Below are positions 1 to 7,844 of a stretch of DNA of 25,047 nt, in pieces. Location of the stretch: positions 1-25,047 of the forward strand of contig JAEWWJ010000015.1 in assembly GCA_023396415.1 (NCBI GenBank). The letters are read 5' to 3'. Under the pieces are notes generated by a model. That model was not told the origin of the DNA. It saw only the letters and a list, made by a program, of their open reading frames with translations, and did no database searches. Source of the stretch: Bacteroidota bacterium. Lineage in GTDB: Bacteria; Bacteroidota; Bacteroidia; Bacteroidales; F082. Both the position numbers and the translations under genes were made by a program. Positions within the stretch are counted from its first letter, which is position 1. Each line of letters opens with the position of its first letter.

Positions 1-168
1 ATCTAAAGCCTCGCTGCGCTGAACAGCTGCTTTTACAAAAATTCGCAGGTTTTCTACCACATGATCTTGGCCGGCAAAACTGCTAAAAGCATCAGGTCGT
101 AAAGCGTTTTCAAGTTCTTTCTCTGCCTTACTCAGGCTATTGCCTTGTGGATCAAGGTTTTCATTCAT
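1..168 (-). CDS. ruvB: RuvB Holliday-junction branch-migration helicase, N-terminal part (cut by window start)
   Basis: Translating the minus strand gives an open frame that runs off position 1. It reads LRPDAFSSFAGQDHVVENL, then IFVKAAVQRSEALD, which is the RuvB N-terminus just before its Walker A motif (known family signature). RuvB is the hexameric AAA+ motor that drives branch migration with RuvA at Holliday junctions in the cytoplasm. Only about 56 residues are visible, so the catalytic motifs lie outside. Two in-frame ATGs exist, at 183 and 168. I prefer 168 (MNENLDPQG) because RuvB relatives have a short lead-in before the conserved block. A -7-like element (TACATTTG on the minus strand, 198-191) would also put the transcription start almost on the upstream ATG. 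Identity is confident; the exact start is less so. Confidence 0.9.
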   Translation of the reverse strand, partial: MNENLDPQGNSLSKAEKELENALRPDAFSSFAGQDHVVENLRIFVKAAVQRSEALD

Positions 169-190
169 GACATCCGTTTTCATCGCAAAA

Positions 191-198
191 CAAATGTA
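191..198 (-). promoter_or_regulatory. Putative Bacteroidota -7 promoter element for ruvB
   Basis: On the minus strand the bases read TACATTTG, an exact match to the TAnnTTTG -7 consensus of Bacteroidota housekeeping promoters. The -33 region (around 221-225, CTTTA) is only a weak match. Transcription would start at about 184-186, giving a leader of roughly 17 nt if translation starts at 168. Confidence 0.4.
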
Positions 199-227
199 GT
201 GCTTTGATGTGTTCATCTGCTAAAGTC

Positions 228-258
228 TTTGCTTTTCTTTGAAAAAACCGTAAATTAG
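228..258 (+). promoter_or_regulatory. Putative promoter of the Usp-SPOR-Usp cluster
   Basis: TTTG at 228-231, a 19-bp spacer, then TAAATTAG at 251-258. This is one mismatch from TAnnTTTG at the right spacing. Predicted transcription starts near 264, which would place the hairpin at 272-295 inside the 5' leader of the first usp gene. Confidence 0.4.
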
Positions 259-271
259 CAACCTATTAGCA

Positions 272-295
272 CGCCTGTTCCGGTAGGCGGAACAG
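272..295. repeat. Compact palindrome with two mutually exclusive hairpins
   Basis: Two overlapping inverted repeats are packed into 24 bases. CTGTTCCG (275-282) pairs with CGGAACAG (288-295). CGCCT (272-276) pairs with AGGCG (285-289). The two stems share bases, so only one can form at a time. It lies between divergent ruvB and the usp cluster. It resembles small interspersed palindromic repeats, but I found only this copy in the window. It has no T-tract and does not look like a terminator. Confidence 0.55.
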
Positions 296-355
296 CTTCA
301 ATATATGGTTGTTGAGGATGCGTTTACAAAGGCTGAACGTTAAAACAAAACAGAA

Positions 356-1186
356 ATGAAACATTTACTTGTGGCCTTCGATTTTTCAAAAAATGCTCTA
401 AGAACTTTGGAGTACGCCCTGATGATGGCCAATAAAACAGGGGCTGATTTGAGTTTGGTTTGGGTTGACAACAGCATTACACCCGATTCGGTACTCAACA
501 TTGATCAAGATTTACGCATTGAAACCAAAAAGCTTTTTGAGGAAATTTTGCCGTTATATGAACCACAATTGAAACAAGGTAAAATCAATGTTATTCTTCG
601 TAAAGGTAAGGTGTACAGCGAAGTGGCTTTTGTTGCGCGGATGATTGAAGCTGACATTGTTTTTGCCGGAACCCACGGTGTGAGTGGCTTTGAGCAGTAT
701 TGGATCGGAAGCAATGCCTACCGCATTGTTACGTATTCACCCTGTCCGGTGATTACCTTGCGTGGCGATTTTGAAATCAATGATTCCATCAAAAACATTT
801 TATTACCTATTGACAGCACCCCCGAAACCAAGCAAAAGCTGCCATTTGCCGCTCATTTGGCTTCTGTTTTTGACGCCACCATACATTTGGCAGTGTTGTA
901 TAACAGCCAGATTTCGGTCATCAGAAACAGGATAAAAAGCTATGCGGACGAGGCAGTGAAGTTGATGCAACAACACAATATTCCTCATGTGGTGCAAGAG
1001 TTGGAGGCTGAAAATATGGTGAGCTGCCTGCTCAACTATGCCGTAAGCTCCAATGCCGATATGGTGGTGAGTATGACAGAGCAAGGTGGAACATCGGGCG
1101 GAATGTTTTTAGGGCCTTATGCACAACAATTGATCAATAATTCGTTTATACCTGTCTTAAGTTTGCAATCTCAGTCGTCTGATTAA
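356..1186 (+). CDS. Tandem UspA-domain universal stress protein
   Basis: 276 residues with two Usp domains, about 1-138 and 143-272. The first carries the ATP-binding pattern G-x2-G-x9-G-S (G105, G108, G118, S119) after the AGTHG strand, plus D9 near the N-terminus. By family knowledge it should therefore bind ATP. The second domain begins at NILLPIDST and ends near LGPYAQQLINNS; it lacks a proper G-x2-G-x9-G-S and is probably structural or regulatory. No signal peptide or membrane segment is present, so it is cytoplasmic. The architecture matches the paralogue at 1669-2520, with a SPOR gene between them. Usp proteins act in stress survival, but no specific role can be read here. Confidence 0.9.
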   Translation: MKHLLVAFDFSKNALRTLEYALMMANKTGADLSLVWVDNSITPDSVLNIDQDLRIETKKLFEEILPLYEPQLKQGKINVILRKGKVYSEVAFVARMIEADIVFAGTHGVSGFEQYWIGSNAYRIVTYSPCPVITLRGDFEINDSIKNILLPIDSTPETKQKLPFAAHLASVFDATIHLAVLYNSQISVIRNRIKSYADEAVKLMQQHNIPHVVQELEAENMVSCLLNYAVSSNADMVVSMTEQGGTSGGMFLGPYAQQLINNSFIPVLSLQSQSSD

Positions 1187-1204
1187 TCATCATAAAAAAC
1201 ACTT

Positions 1205-1672
1205 ATGGCGCGCAACCATTATCATAAAAAGCTTTTCGCTAAAGCAATCAAAACCACAGTATGGATTGTTTTTTTGCTCTCGACGATGGGTGTTTATTGT
1301 CAAGAAAAAGGTAGTATTCGCGTCATTAAGCCGGTAGGCCTCGATAGTTTGTTGGCCATCAGCAAAAACAACAAGGCTTACAACAAAATTGAAGGATACC
1401 GGGTTCAAATTTTTATGGAATCGGGAAACGAAGCAGTGGGTCGAGCGCAGCAAGTCATAGCTGATTTTGCTGAACTGTATCCAAACATTCCCACCTATTT
1501 GAGCTTCGGTCAGCCCTATTACCGCGTACGTGTTGGGAATTTCAGAACAAGGTTAGAGGCTGAAAATCAATTGCCAAACATCAGCCTGCGCTACTCAAAA
1601 GCTTTCATCATTAAGGAAAATATCGAACCTCCACAATTGTTTAGTGTTCCAATAAACCCCATAGAGCCATGA
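1205..1672 (+). CDS. Secreted SPOR-domain protein
   Basis: 155 residues. A basic N-terminus and hydrophobic stretch (about 15-32, ending VYC before QEK) form a signal peptide of the Bacteroidota type, cut before Gln. Residues 63-138 form a SPOR domain: YRVQIFMESG, then the central YPNIPTYLSFGQPYYRVRVGNF block, with the RVRVGNF strand typical of the family. SPOR domains bind peptidoglycan glycan strands stripped of stem peptides, mostly at division sites, so a periplasmic role is likely. C32 is not in a convincing lipobox (GVYC). The gene starts 18 bp after the first usp stop. Its stop overlaps the start of the second usp in an ATGA, so the three are probably co-transcribed. Confidence 0.85.
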   Translation: MARNHYHKKLFAKAIKTTVWIVFLLSTMGVYCQEKGSIRVIKPVGLDSLLAISKNNKAYNKIEGYRVQIFMESGNEAVGRAQQVIADFAELYPNIPTYLSFGQPYYRVRVGNFRTRLEAENQLPNISLRYSKAFIIKENIEPPQLFSVPINPIEP

Positions 1673-2520
1673 AAAAAGTGATTTTAACCGGAATTGATTT
1701 TTCTGACTGTTCTATTAATGCTTTAGAACATGCCATTTCTATTGCTAACAAGTCGGCTGCCGACTTAAGTATGGTTTGGGTTAACCGGCCAACCAGTGGA
1801 AAAGAAATTTATAATCTTGATCCCGAACATATTACTGCCGAAGTGGTTCAGCGTTTTGATGCATTGGTTGCAAAATACCAGCCCAAGCTTAGCTCAGGAA
1901 AAATTTCTTATCAAATTAGGAAAGGCAAAGTTTACGAAGAGATTATTCATGCTGCCGACGAATTGGATGCCTTTATCATTGTTGTTGGAACCCATGGCGC
2001 ATCAGGCTTTGAAGAGTTTTGGATAGGCAGCAATGCCAGTCGAATTGTAAGTGCAACCATTCGGCCTGTCATCACGATACGCGGGGGAGTTGACATCAGC
2101 AGGACCGTGAAAACCATAGTGATGCCAATTGACAGCACCCTCGAAAGCCGTCAGAAGGTTCCAATGACAGCCTTGTTGGCTAAATATTTTGATGCCACAA
2201 TACATGTAGTGGCTTTGTTTTCGGCGCCGGCTGAGGATATTAAAGAATTAGTAAAAGAATATGTTAAACAGGTTGAAATATATCTTCATGAAAATCAAGT
2301 CAAGTTTGTTCTTCATGAGATTGATGCCAATAACCTTACTGATGCCACCATTGAATATGCTATCGGCGTGAACGCCAACCTTATAAGCATTATGGATGAG
2401 CAGGAAATCACTGCATCCAACCTCTGGCTGGGGCCTTATGCCCAACAAATGATCAATCATTCGCCCATTCCCGTAATGAGCATCCACGCCCAAGACTTTA
2501 CCATGGGTGCCTCAATGTAA
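1669..2520 (+). CDS. Tandem UspA-domain universal stress protein (second copy)
   Basis: 283 residues, same layout as the protein at 356-1186. Usp domain 1 covers about 1-139 with the intact nucleotide motif G107-x2-G110-x9-G120-S121. Domain 2 starts at TIVMPIDST and is degenerate at the nucleotide loop (near NLWLGPYAQQMINHS). The two proteins share long stretches such as GTHG-SGFE--WIGSNA-RIV, so they probably arose by duplication. The start codon overlaps the SPOR stop (ATGA), indicating translational coupling. Cytoplasmic; ATP binding is inferred from the motif. Confidence 0.9.
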   Translation: MKKVILTGIDFSDCSINALEHAISIANKSAADLSMVWVNRPTSGKEIYNLDPEHITAEVVQRFDALVAKYQPKLSSGKISYQIRKGKVYEEIIHAADELDAFIIVVGTHGASGFEEFWIGSNASRIVSATIRPVITIRGGVDISRTVKTIVMPIDSTLESRQKVPMTALLAKYFDATIHVVALFSAPAEDIKELVKEYVKQVEIYLHENQVKFVLHEIDANNLTDATIEYAIGVNANLISIMDEQEITASNLWLGPYAQQMINHSPIPVMSIHAQDFTMGASM

Positions 2521-2647
2521 TTTGGAAGTAGCTTATAGATAGACACTTAAAATTTAATTGGATTTTTTTTTGGATAGCTACCAAAGATGGTTGTTTTCTT
2601 TCTTTCATTGAAATTGACTTTTTTAAAACGACCGGTTTTGAAAACAG

Positions 2648-2655
2648 TATCTTTG
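2648..2655 (+). promoter_or_regulatory. Putative -7 element for the aldo/keto reductase gene
   Basis: TATCTTTG matches TAnnTTTG exactly and lies 26 bp before the ATG at 2682. The region about 20 bp upstream is T-rich (near 2619-2626) but has no clean TTTG -33 box. Confidence 0.45.
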
Positions 2656-2681
2656 TGCTTTAACCCCTAAAACACACACAA

Positions 2682-3677
2682 ATGGAATATCGTTTTCTTG
2701 GAAAATCAGGACTTAAAGTATCAGCCCTCTCTTATGGTTCATGGACAACCTTTGGCAATCAAGCCGATGTGGATCAGGCGCACGAAATAATGGTGAAAGC
2801 TTTTGATTTAGGCGTAAATTTTTTCGACAATGCCGAAGTGTATGCCAATGGCCAGTCTGAAATAATTATGGGAAAGGTGTTCAAAAAAACCGGCTGGAAA
2901 CGTTCAGATTTTATCGTTTCGACCAAAATATTCTGGGGCGGACCAGGCCCAAACGACAGTGGTTTGTCGCGCAAACACATTATCGAAGGCACCGATGCAG
3001 CCCTTAAAAGAATGGATCTTGAGTATGTTGATTTGATCTTTTGCCATCGTCCCGACATTTACACGCCTATCGAAGAAACCGTACGGGCCATGAACCATGT
3101 TGTAAACCAAGGTAAAGCATTTTATTGGGGAACAAGTGAATGGTCAGCTGATCAAATCAAGGAAGCTTACCATATCGCGCGACGCGAACATTTGATTCCG
3201 CCCTTGATGGAACAGCCTGAATATAATATGTTTAACAGGCAAAAAATCGAAATGGACTTCTTGCCGCTGTATGAGGAAATAGGCCTGGGAACAACCATTT
3301 GGAGCCCGCTTGCAAGTGGGGTGCTGACCAATAAATACGCCCATGGATTCCCAAAAGGCAGCCGCTTAAGTCTTAAAGAAAATGAATGGCTCAAACACCG
3401 TTTTGAAACTCCTGATGGACGCGAAAAAATTACCAAAGCTGCTCAACTTCAGCCTATTGCTAAAGAATTAAACATTTCATTGGCGCAAATGTCGCTCGCT
3501 TGGTGTTTGAAAAATCCACATGTGAGCACTGTCATTACCGGTGCCTCAACGGTTGCACAACTCGAAGAAAACCTTAAAGCACTGCAATTCGTTGAGCTTT
3601 TATCCCCAAATGTGATGGAAAAAATTGAAGCCATCTTGCAAAACAAACCCCGATCACCAAAAGATTGGCGGGTTTAA
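2682..3677 (+). CDS. Aldo/keto reductase, AKR6 (Kv-beta-like) family
   Basis: 331 residues, normal length for a (beta/alpha)8 AKR. The catalytic tetrad is visible as D49, Y54, K82 and H122. The segment WSPLASGVLTNKY and the late VITGAST block are hallmarks of the AKR6/voltage-gated K+ channel beta-subunit group, which binds NADPH. The expected reaction is NADPH-dependent reduction of aldehydes or ketones in the cytoplasm; the substrate cannot be inferred. It has its own promoter-like element and is separated from both neighbours by about 160 bp, so it is probably monocistronic. Confidence 0.9.
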   Translation: MEYRFLGKSGLKVSALSYGSWTTFGNQADVDQAHEIMVKAFDLGVNFFDNAEVYANGQSEIIMGKVFKKTGWKRSDFIVSTKIFWGGPGPNDSGLSRKHIIEGTDAALKRMDLEYVDLIFCHRPDIYTPIEETVRAMNHVVNQGKAFYWGTSEWSADQIKEAYHIARREHLIPPLMEQPEYNMFNRQKIEMDFLPLYEEIGLGTTIWSPLASGVLTNKYAHGFPKGSRLSLKENEWLKHRFETPDGREKITKAAQLQPIAKELNISLAQMSLAWCLKNPHVSTVITGASTVAQLEENLKALQFVELLSPNVMEKIEAILQNKPRSPKDWRV

Positions 3678-3773
3678 TGGAGTCCTTATCACTTTCTATC
3701 CAATTTCCGCTACCTCATTATCTTGTTAAACACCAGTCGTTTAGAAAAAATAATGTTACTTATTCCATTTCTG

Positions 3774-3803
3774 TTTGGCTGCAAGAAAGAAAGATTAATT
3801 TTA
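3774..3803 (+). promoter_or_regulatory. Weak candidate promoter for the acyl-CoA dehydrogenase gene
   Basis: TTTG at 3774-3777, an 18-bp spacer, then TAATTTTA at 3796-3803, one mismatch from TAnnTTTG. The ATG is 38 bp downstream at 3842. Confidence 0.3.
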
Positions 3804-3841
3804 ACATCGAAAAATATAACTACTTGAAATAAAAAGAAATT

Positions 3842-5026
3842 ATGGCAACAACAGTTCAATATACTCCCCCCGACCATTTTATGGTTGACGATCTTTTTAG
3901 CGATGAGCACAAAATTGTTCGTGCCGCCGTGCGCGATTGGGTAAATCGCTCCATAAAACCCACCATTGAAGAGAATTTTGAAAAGGCTGTCTTTCCGCGT
4001 CATCTCATCAAAGAATTGGGAGAAATTGGTGCTTTTGGCCCTTTTATTCCTGAAGAATATGGAGGTGCAGGAATGGATTATATGGCTTATGGCATCATCA
4101 TGCAAGAGTTGGAGCGTGGCGATTCGGGCGTACGTTCTATGGCATCGGTACAAACTTCTTTGGTGATGTATCCGATTTTTACTTTTGGCTCCGAGGAACA
4201 ACGCCGAAAGTATTTGCCCAAGCTGGCCACCGGTGAATGGATCGGTTGTTTTGGGCTCACCGAACCCAATCATGGCTCCGATCCGGGTAGCATGATCACC
4301 CGCATCAAGGATATGGGCGACCATTATTTGCTCAATGGAGCCAAAATGTGGATCACCAATTCGTCCATTGCCGATGTGGCAGTGGTTTGGGCCAAAGACG
4401 AGGACGGTGTTGTCCGTGGAATTATCGTTGAGAAAGGAATGGATGGCTTTACCGCACCCGAAACTCATGGTAAATGGTCGCTCAGGGCTTCTGTTACCGG
4501 CGAGTTGGTGTTTGATAACGTTAAAGTACCTAAAGAAAACATCCTCCCCAACGTTAAAGGATTAAAAGGCCCATTAAGTTGTTTAAGCTCTGCACGTTAT
4601 GGGATTGCTTGGGGCGTGATTGGAGCTGCCATGGATTGCTATGATGCGGCGCTGAGGTATTCACTCGAACGTCATCAGTTTGGAAAACCTATTGGCGGCT
4701 TCCAGCTTCAACAGAAAAAATTGGCCGAAGCATTGACTGAAATTACCAAAGCTCAACTTCTTGTTTGGCGTTTGGCCGTGCTGCGCAACGATGGAAAAGC
4801 TACCCCTGCCCAAATTTCAATGGCCAAGCGCAACAATGTTGAGATGGCTTTGAATATCGCGCGTGAACTGCGTCAAGTGCTTGGAGCTATGGGAATTACA
4901 AATGATTTTCCAATGATGCGACACATGATGAATCTTGAATCGGTGATCACCTACGAAGGTACGCACGACGTACATTTGCTCATCACCGGACACGAAATTA
5001 CAGGTATTCCTGCCTACAAGGGATAA
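3842..5026 (+). CDS. gcdH: Acyl-CoA dehydrogenase, probable glutaryl-CoA dehydrogenase
   Basis: 394 residues with the full acyl-CoA dehydrogenase fold: N-terminal helical domain, central beta domain (GLTEPNHGSDPGSM, then WITNSSIADVAVVWA) and C-terminal helical domain. The catalytic-base block is YEGTHDVHLLITGHEITGI with Glu372, which matches glutaryl-CoA dehydrogenase. The GVRSMASVQTSLVM block with Arg98 corresponds to the arginine that binds the distal carboxylate of glutaryl-CoA in the human enzyme. The predicted reaction is FAD-dependent oxidation and decarboxylation of glutaryl-CoA to crotonyl-CoA in lysine/tryptophan or aromatic acid breakdown. No other pathway genes are nearby, so it stands alone. 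A related short-chain acyl-CoA dehydrogenase is the main alternative. Confidence 0.85.
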   Translation: MATTVQYTPPDHFMVDDLFSDEHKIVRAAVRDWVNRSIKPTIEENFEKAVFPRHLIKELGEIGAFGPFIPEEYGGAGMDYMAYGIIMQELERGDSGVRSMASVQTSLVMYPIFTFGSEEQRRKYLPKLATGEWIGCFGLTEPNHGSDPGSMITRIKDMGDHYLLNGAKMWITNSSIADVAVVWAKDEDGVVRGIIVEKGMDGFTAPETHGKWSLRASVTGELVFDNVKVPKENILPNVKGLKGPLSCLSSARYGIAWGVIGAAMDCYDAALRYSLERHQFGKPIGGFQLQQKKLAEALTEITKAQLLVWRLAVLRNDGKATPAQISMAKRNNVEMALNIARELRQVLGAMGITNDFPMMRHMMNLESVITYEGTHDVHLLITGHEITGIPAYKG

Positions 5027-5040
5027 AATATTTTGAAGGA

Positions 5041-5066
5041 AGGGAAATGAAAGTTTCCTTTTTTTT
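5041..5066 (+). terminator. Rho-independent terminator after the acyl-CoA dehydrogenase gene
   Basis: AGGGAAA (5041-5047) pairs with TTTCCTT (5054-5060), with one G-T wobble and a 6-nt loop, followed by a run of T. It fills most of the 44-bp gap before the convergent glycosyltransferase gene. Confidence 0.65.
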
Positions 5067-5070
5067 ATGC

Positions 5071-6645
5071 CTATTTCGAAAAAAACGAAGGCTGAGGTTT
5101 TTTAAGGTCTTTTAAAAGGAAAACAAAATATCTTTTCGCAGCTTGGTTTCCCCGTGAAATTTCAATGGTGTCGGCAGCAATGATGGCATCGAATTTACCT
5201 TGGTAAACCTCCTTTGGATGCTTATAATCGCGACTATTGGTGATGTACCAAAAGTTGTCGCCTTGCTCAAATCCTCCGCGTAAATCATTCATCCATAAAT
5301 ATTTATGTAATCTTGAAGGTTTGCCTAAACCCATAACTTTAAGACCCAAAGGACGTGCAACATAGTAATCTAAATTAGCAAGTGGAAACCAGTTTTCGCC
5401 AATGATACCGTCTTGTTCGCGCATATCGCCGGTTAGCAAATGTGTTTCTCGAATCTTTTTAAATTCAGGAAGCAATGCCCTCCAGCCAAACATATCCAAT
5501 GAAACATCATTTTTTCCCAATTGATGGTAAGGCTGTTTGTTGTTGTCGGGAATGATTCCAAATTTGATTTGAAGACTTCCAAGCGTGATGAAAATGAGCA
5601 AAATAGCCATAGCACATTGAATTGAAGCGGGAAAAAAGAAGTGCTTTGAAGGCTTTTTTCTTGGCTCAGAAAGATAGGCTGCTGCCAATATAATTAAGGT
5701 GTTGTAGGCAGGGCCGGTCCAATGCGGAAGGGTAGAGCGGAACAAAGCAAAAAATAAAAATATCCCAATGAGTGGAAGACTGAGCCACAAAATCAAGTTT
5801 TTTTCTTCTTGGGTCACAAAGCTTTTTTTCCGAAAAGCAGCGAAAACGGCCACCCAAATCAAAACAAAATTGACAGGATTGTTGTAAATAACTTGACCTC
5901 CCAATTCGGTAAAAAACAAATCGGGACGAAAAGAAGCATCAAAAATATTTACCCTTTCGCCTTGAAAACCGAAACTGATAAAGTCGTTTTGTATGTTCCA
6001 TATCAAAACGGGCAAGAGGCACAAGGCCGAAAGAAAAAGTGAAAAATACAATGCCGGTTTTTTGAGCCAACTTCTTTGATGAAAAAGAATATAACCGCCC
6101 AATCCTACCCACAAAAAAACACTGGTATATTTGGAAATCATGCCTAAACCAATGATCATTCCAATGGATAGGAGTAGTACATTCAGTCGGTTACCATTAC
6201 TTTTCAGGGCAAGAACCATCAACCATAAGCTTAAAAAATGGAAGAAATTTTGCGGAGTATCGGGCAAAATCATGAATCCGGTGATGACAAAAGCGTAGAT
6301 GGATGTTGTGTAAAGCAAAGCGGCAAACCATCCTGTGCGGGCGTTTTTAATGGTGGCGCCAATTTTAAATATGATAAAGGTGTTGGCAGTCATCAGCACA
6401 ACAGATGAAAGACGGAGAAAAAATTCGCTGTCAAAAAGCAAATTCAAGCTAAAGAGTTGCATCATCCATCCCACCATTGGAGGATGATCGAAATGGCTCC
6501 ATTCGGGATAGCGAGCGTAGGAGTAATAATACACCTCGTCGTTGCCCAGCTCGTGCCAGCCTGCCAACACAGCCCTGACCAAAAAACTAAATAAAAGCAG
6601 CAGCCACAAACGATTTTCGTAGCCTTTTTCTTTTAATGACGTCAT
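5071..6645 (-). CDS. GT39 / ArnT-like polyprenyl-phosphate-sugar glycosyltransferase (PMT_2 family)
   Basis: About 524 residues from the ATG at 6645. The first hydrophobic segment is followed by GNDEVYYYSYARYP (Asp36/Glu37) and HFDHPPMVGW (about 52-60), the conserved first periplasmic loop of the PMT/ArnT family. Roughly ten further hydrophobic segments and a soluble C-terminal tail follow. Family members transfer a sugar from a polyprenyl-phosphate donor to lipid or protein on the outer face of the inner membrane; donor and acceptor are unknown here. A longer frame opens at 6735, but the 6645 ATG overlaps the upstream stop as ATGA and starts just before the first membrane segment, so I chose it. 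It is coupled to the PHP-like membrane protein upstream. Confidence 0.85.
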   Translation of the reverse strand: MTSLKEKGYENRLWLLLLFSFLVRAVLAGWHELGNDEVYYYSYARYPEWSHFDHPPMVGWMMQLFSLNLLFDSEFFLRLSSVVLMTANTFIIFKIGATIKNARTGWFAALLYTTSIYAFVITGFMILPDTPQNFFHFLSLWLMVLALKSNGNRLNVLLLSIGMIIGLGMISKYTSVFLWVGLGGYILFHQRSWLKKPALYFSLFLSALCLLPVLIWNIQNDFISFGFQGERVNIFDASFRPDLFFTELGGQVIYNNPVNFVLIWVAVFAAFRKKSFVTQEEKNLILWLSLPLIGIFLFFALFRSTLPHWTGPAYNTLIILAAAYLSEPRKKPSKHFFFPASIQCAMAILLIFITLGSLQIKFGIIPDNNKQPYHQLGKNDVSLDMFGWRALLPEFKKIRETHLLTGDMREQDGIIGENWFPLANLDYYVARPLGLKVMGLGKPSRLHKYLWMNDLRGGFEQGDNFWYITNSRDYKHPKEVYQGKFDAIIAADTIEISRGNQAAKRYFVFLLKDLKKPQPSFFSK

Positions 6646-7838
6646 GGTTGTTGTTTTCGTATTCTTTGGATTTGCCAGCGGAAAATGAGCTGGGTAAACA
6701 GCATAATTAAAACGATATAAAGGCCTCGCATCCAAGCTGTTTTAACGGTGTCGAGCTTTGCTAAATGTTGTCGAGCTACTTCGTTATGCGTGTGCTGTCT
6801 GTTTATTGGATTGATATACAATATGCTGCCATCGGCAAAGAAAACCTCGGTCCGCACGTAGGTATCGGTGGGTTGTAAGGCATACGACGCTTTGTTGGTG
6901 TTCTCGATGGTTTGCAAAAGCAGTCCATTTTGGCCAATAAATCTCCATTTTTGGGCTTGCGGTTCCACTGCAATCAAAAGGCTGTCGTTGATCATTGAAA
7001 CATTTTGAAGCTTGGCTACCGGACCAAAAGGTGCTTCCAAAGGATGTGAGATCGAGTAAAAATGACCGTTATCTAATGATTCAATCAAGGCATCAATGCT
7101 GTTTTCTGTCACGAATAGATGGTTGGAATGAATCATTTTTTGATTGATGTATTCGCCTTCTGTTTCGAGGTTGCTGAGCATAAGATACACCCTGTGGCCA
7201 AAACTAAGCGCCATATCCCAGCTTTCCATTGATTCTTCACGGGTATTGGTTATTTCCATCAGCTGATAGCCCGAAAGGTATTTAAGTTCTTCTTGAGTGT
7301 AGGATCTGGTGGGATCGGTGAGGGCAACCAGATCGCAATGGCGGTCAATTTTATCCAAAATATCTTGCTTATGTCTAAGGTGTTGCACAAAAGGATAGTC
7401 AGTCCAGATCACTTTTTTCGACCCGATGCACAGCTGTTGATCGCCGGTGAAACCATATCCATGGCGGTAAAAATTCAAAAGTTTTCCAGTTGGATCGGCA
7501 AAACGATGGCTAAACTGAAAATTACTGACATCTAAACTCAATGGCGCGTAAACCAATGAATCGTAATACTTTAGATTGATACGCAGTTTTCCGTTGAGAA
7601 TCACATCGGCCAAATGCAAGGCGTTGAGGTTGAGCTGAACCTCGCGTTCAATTTGCGCGGTGGTGTCGGCGTAGGGATTATAAAAGGCATTGCCCTCAAA
7701 AAGTTGCGGTTCTTCAAAATGATAAAAGGGGGCCGAGAGGTAAAATATGACCAAAAAACTACCTATAATGAGCGTTGAAACCCCAAAAAAGCGATAAACG
7801 ATCTTCGTCCAACTAAAAACAGTTTGCGATTGCGACAT
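6642..7838 (-). CDS. Membrane-anchored PHP-like protein with degenerate metal site
   Basis: About 398 residues from the ATG at 7838; a TTG three codons upstream lies inside a promoter-like element and is a poor start. An N-terminal membrane segment (FFGVSTLIIGSFLVIFYLSA) and a C-terminal one (WMRGLYIVLIMLFTQLIF) flank an extracytoplasmic domain. The middle resembles PHP-type phosphoesterases: LVALTDPTRSYTQEELKYL, YQLMEITN, ESWDMALSFGHRVYLML, and a late beta region (KWRFIGQNG, then YVRTEVFFADG). The usual His/Asp metal ligands look replaced: TDP where TDH or a His-Pro is expected, and SNLET where a DD-H type motif is expected. A non-catalytic or altered domain is inferred. It is coupled by ATGA to the GT39 gene. 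The PHP assignment comes from pattern memory and is moderate. Confidence 0.6.
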   Translation of the reverse strand: MSQSQTVFSWTKIVYRFFGVSTLIIGSFLVIFYLSAPFYHFEEPQLFEGNAFYNPYADTTAQIEREVQLNLNALHLADVILNGKLRINLKYYDSLVYAPLSLDVSNFQFSHRFADPTGKLLNFYRHGYGFTGDQQLCIGSKKVIWTDYPFVQHLRHKQDILDKIDRHCDLVALTDPTRSYTQEELKYLSGYQLMEITNTREESMESWDMALSFGHRVYLMLSNLETEGEYINQKMIHSNHLFVTENSIDALIESLDNGHFYSISHPLEAPFGPVAKLQNVSMINDSLLIAVEPQAQKWRFIGQNGLLLQTIENTNKASYALQPTDTYVRTEVFFADGSILYINPINRQHTHNEVARQHLAKLDTVKTAWMRGLYIVLIMLFTQLIFRWQIQRIRKQQP

Positions 7839-7844
7839 TTGGTG

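Noticed and set aside
1286..1306. Lipoprotein signal at Cys32 of the SPOR protein
   Set aside because: The residues before the Cys (GVY) do not fit a lipobox; ordinary cleavage before Gln33 fits better.
3710..4468. 252-codon open frame antisense to the acyl-CoA dehydrogenase gene
   Set aside because: It is fully overlapped by a well-conserved enzyme gene, has no recognisable domain, and its composition (His/Asn/Ile-rich) is that of a shadow frame.
6646..6735. Upstream extension of the glycosyltransferase by 30 codons
   Set aside because: It overlaps the end of the upstream gene, adds no family sequence, and the ATG at 6645 gives a normal ATGA overlap.
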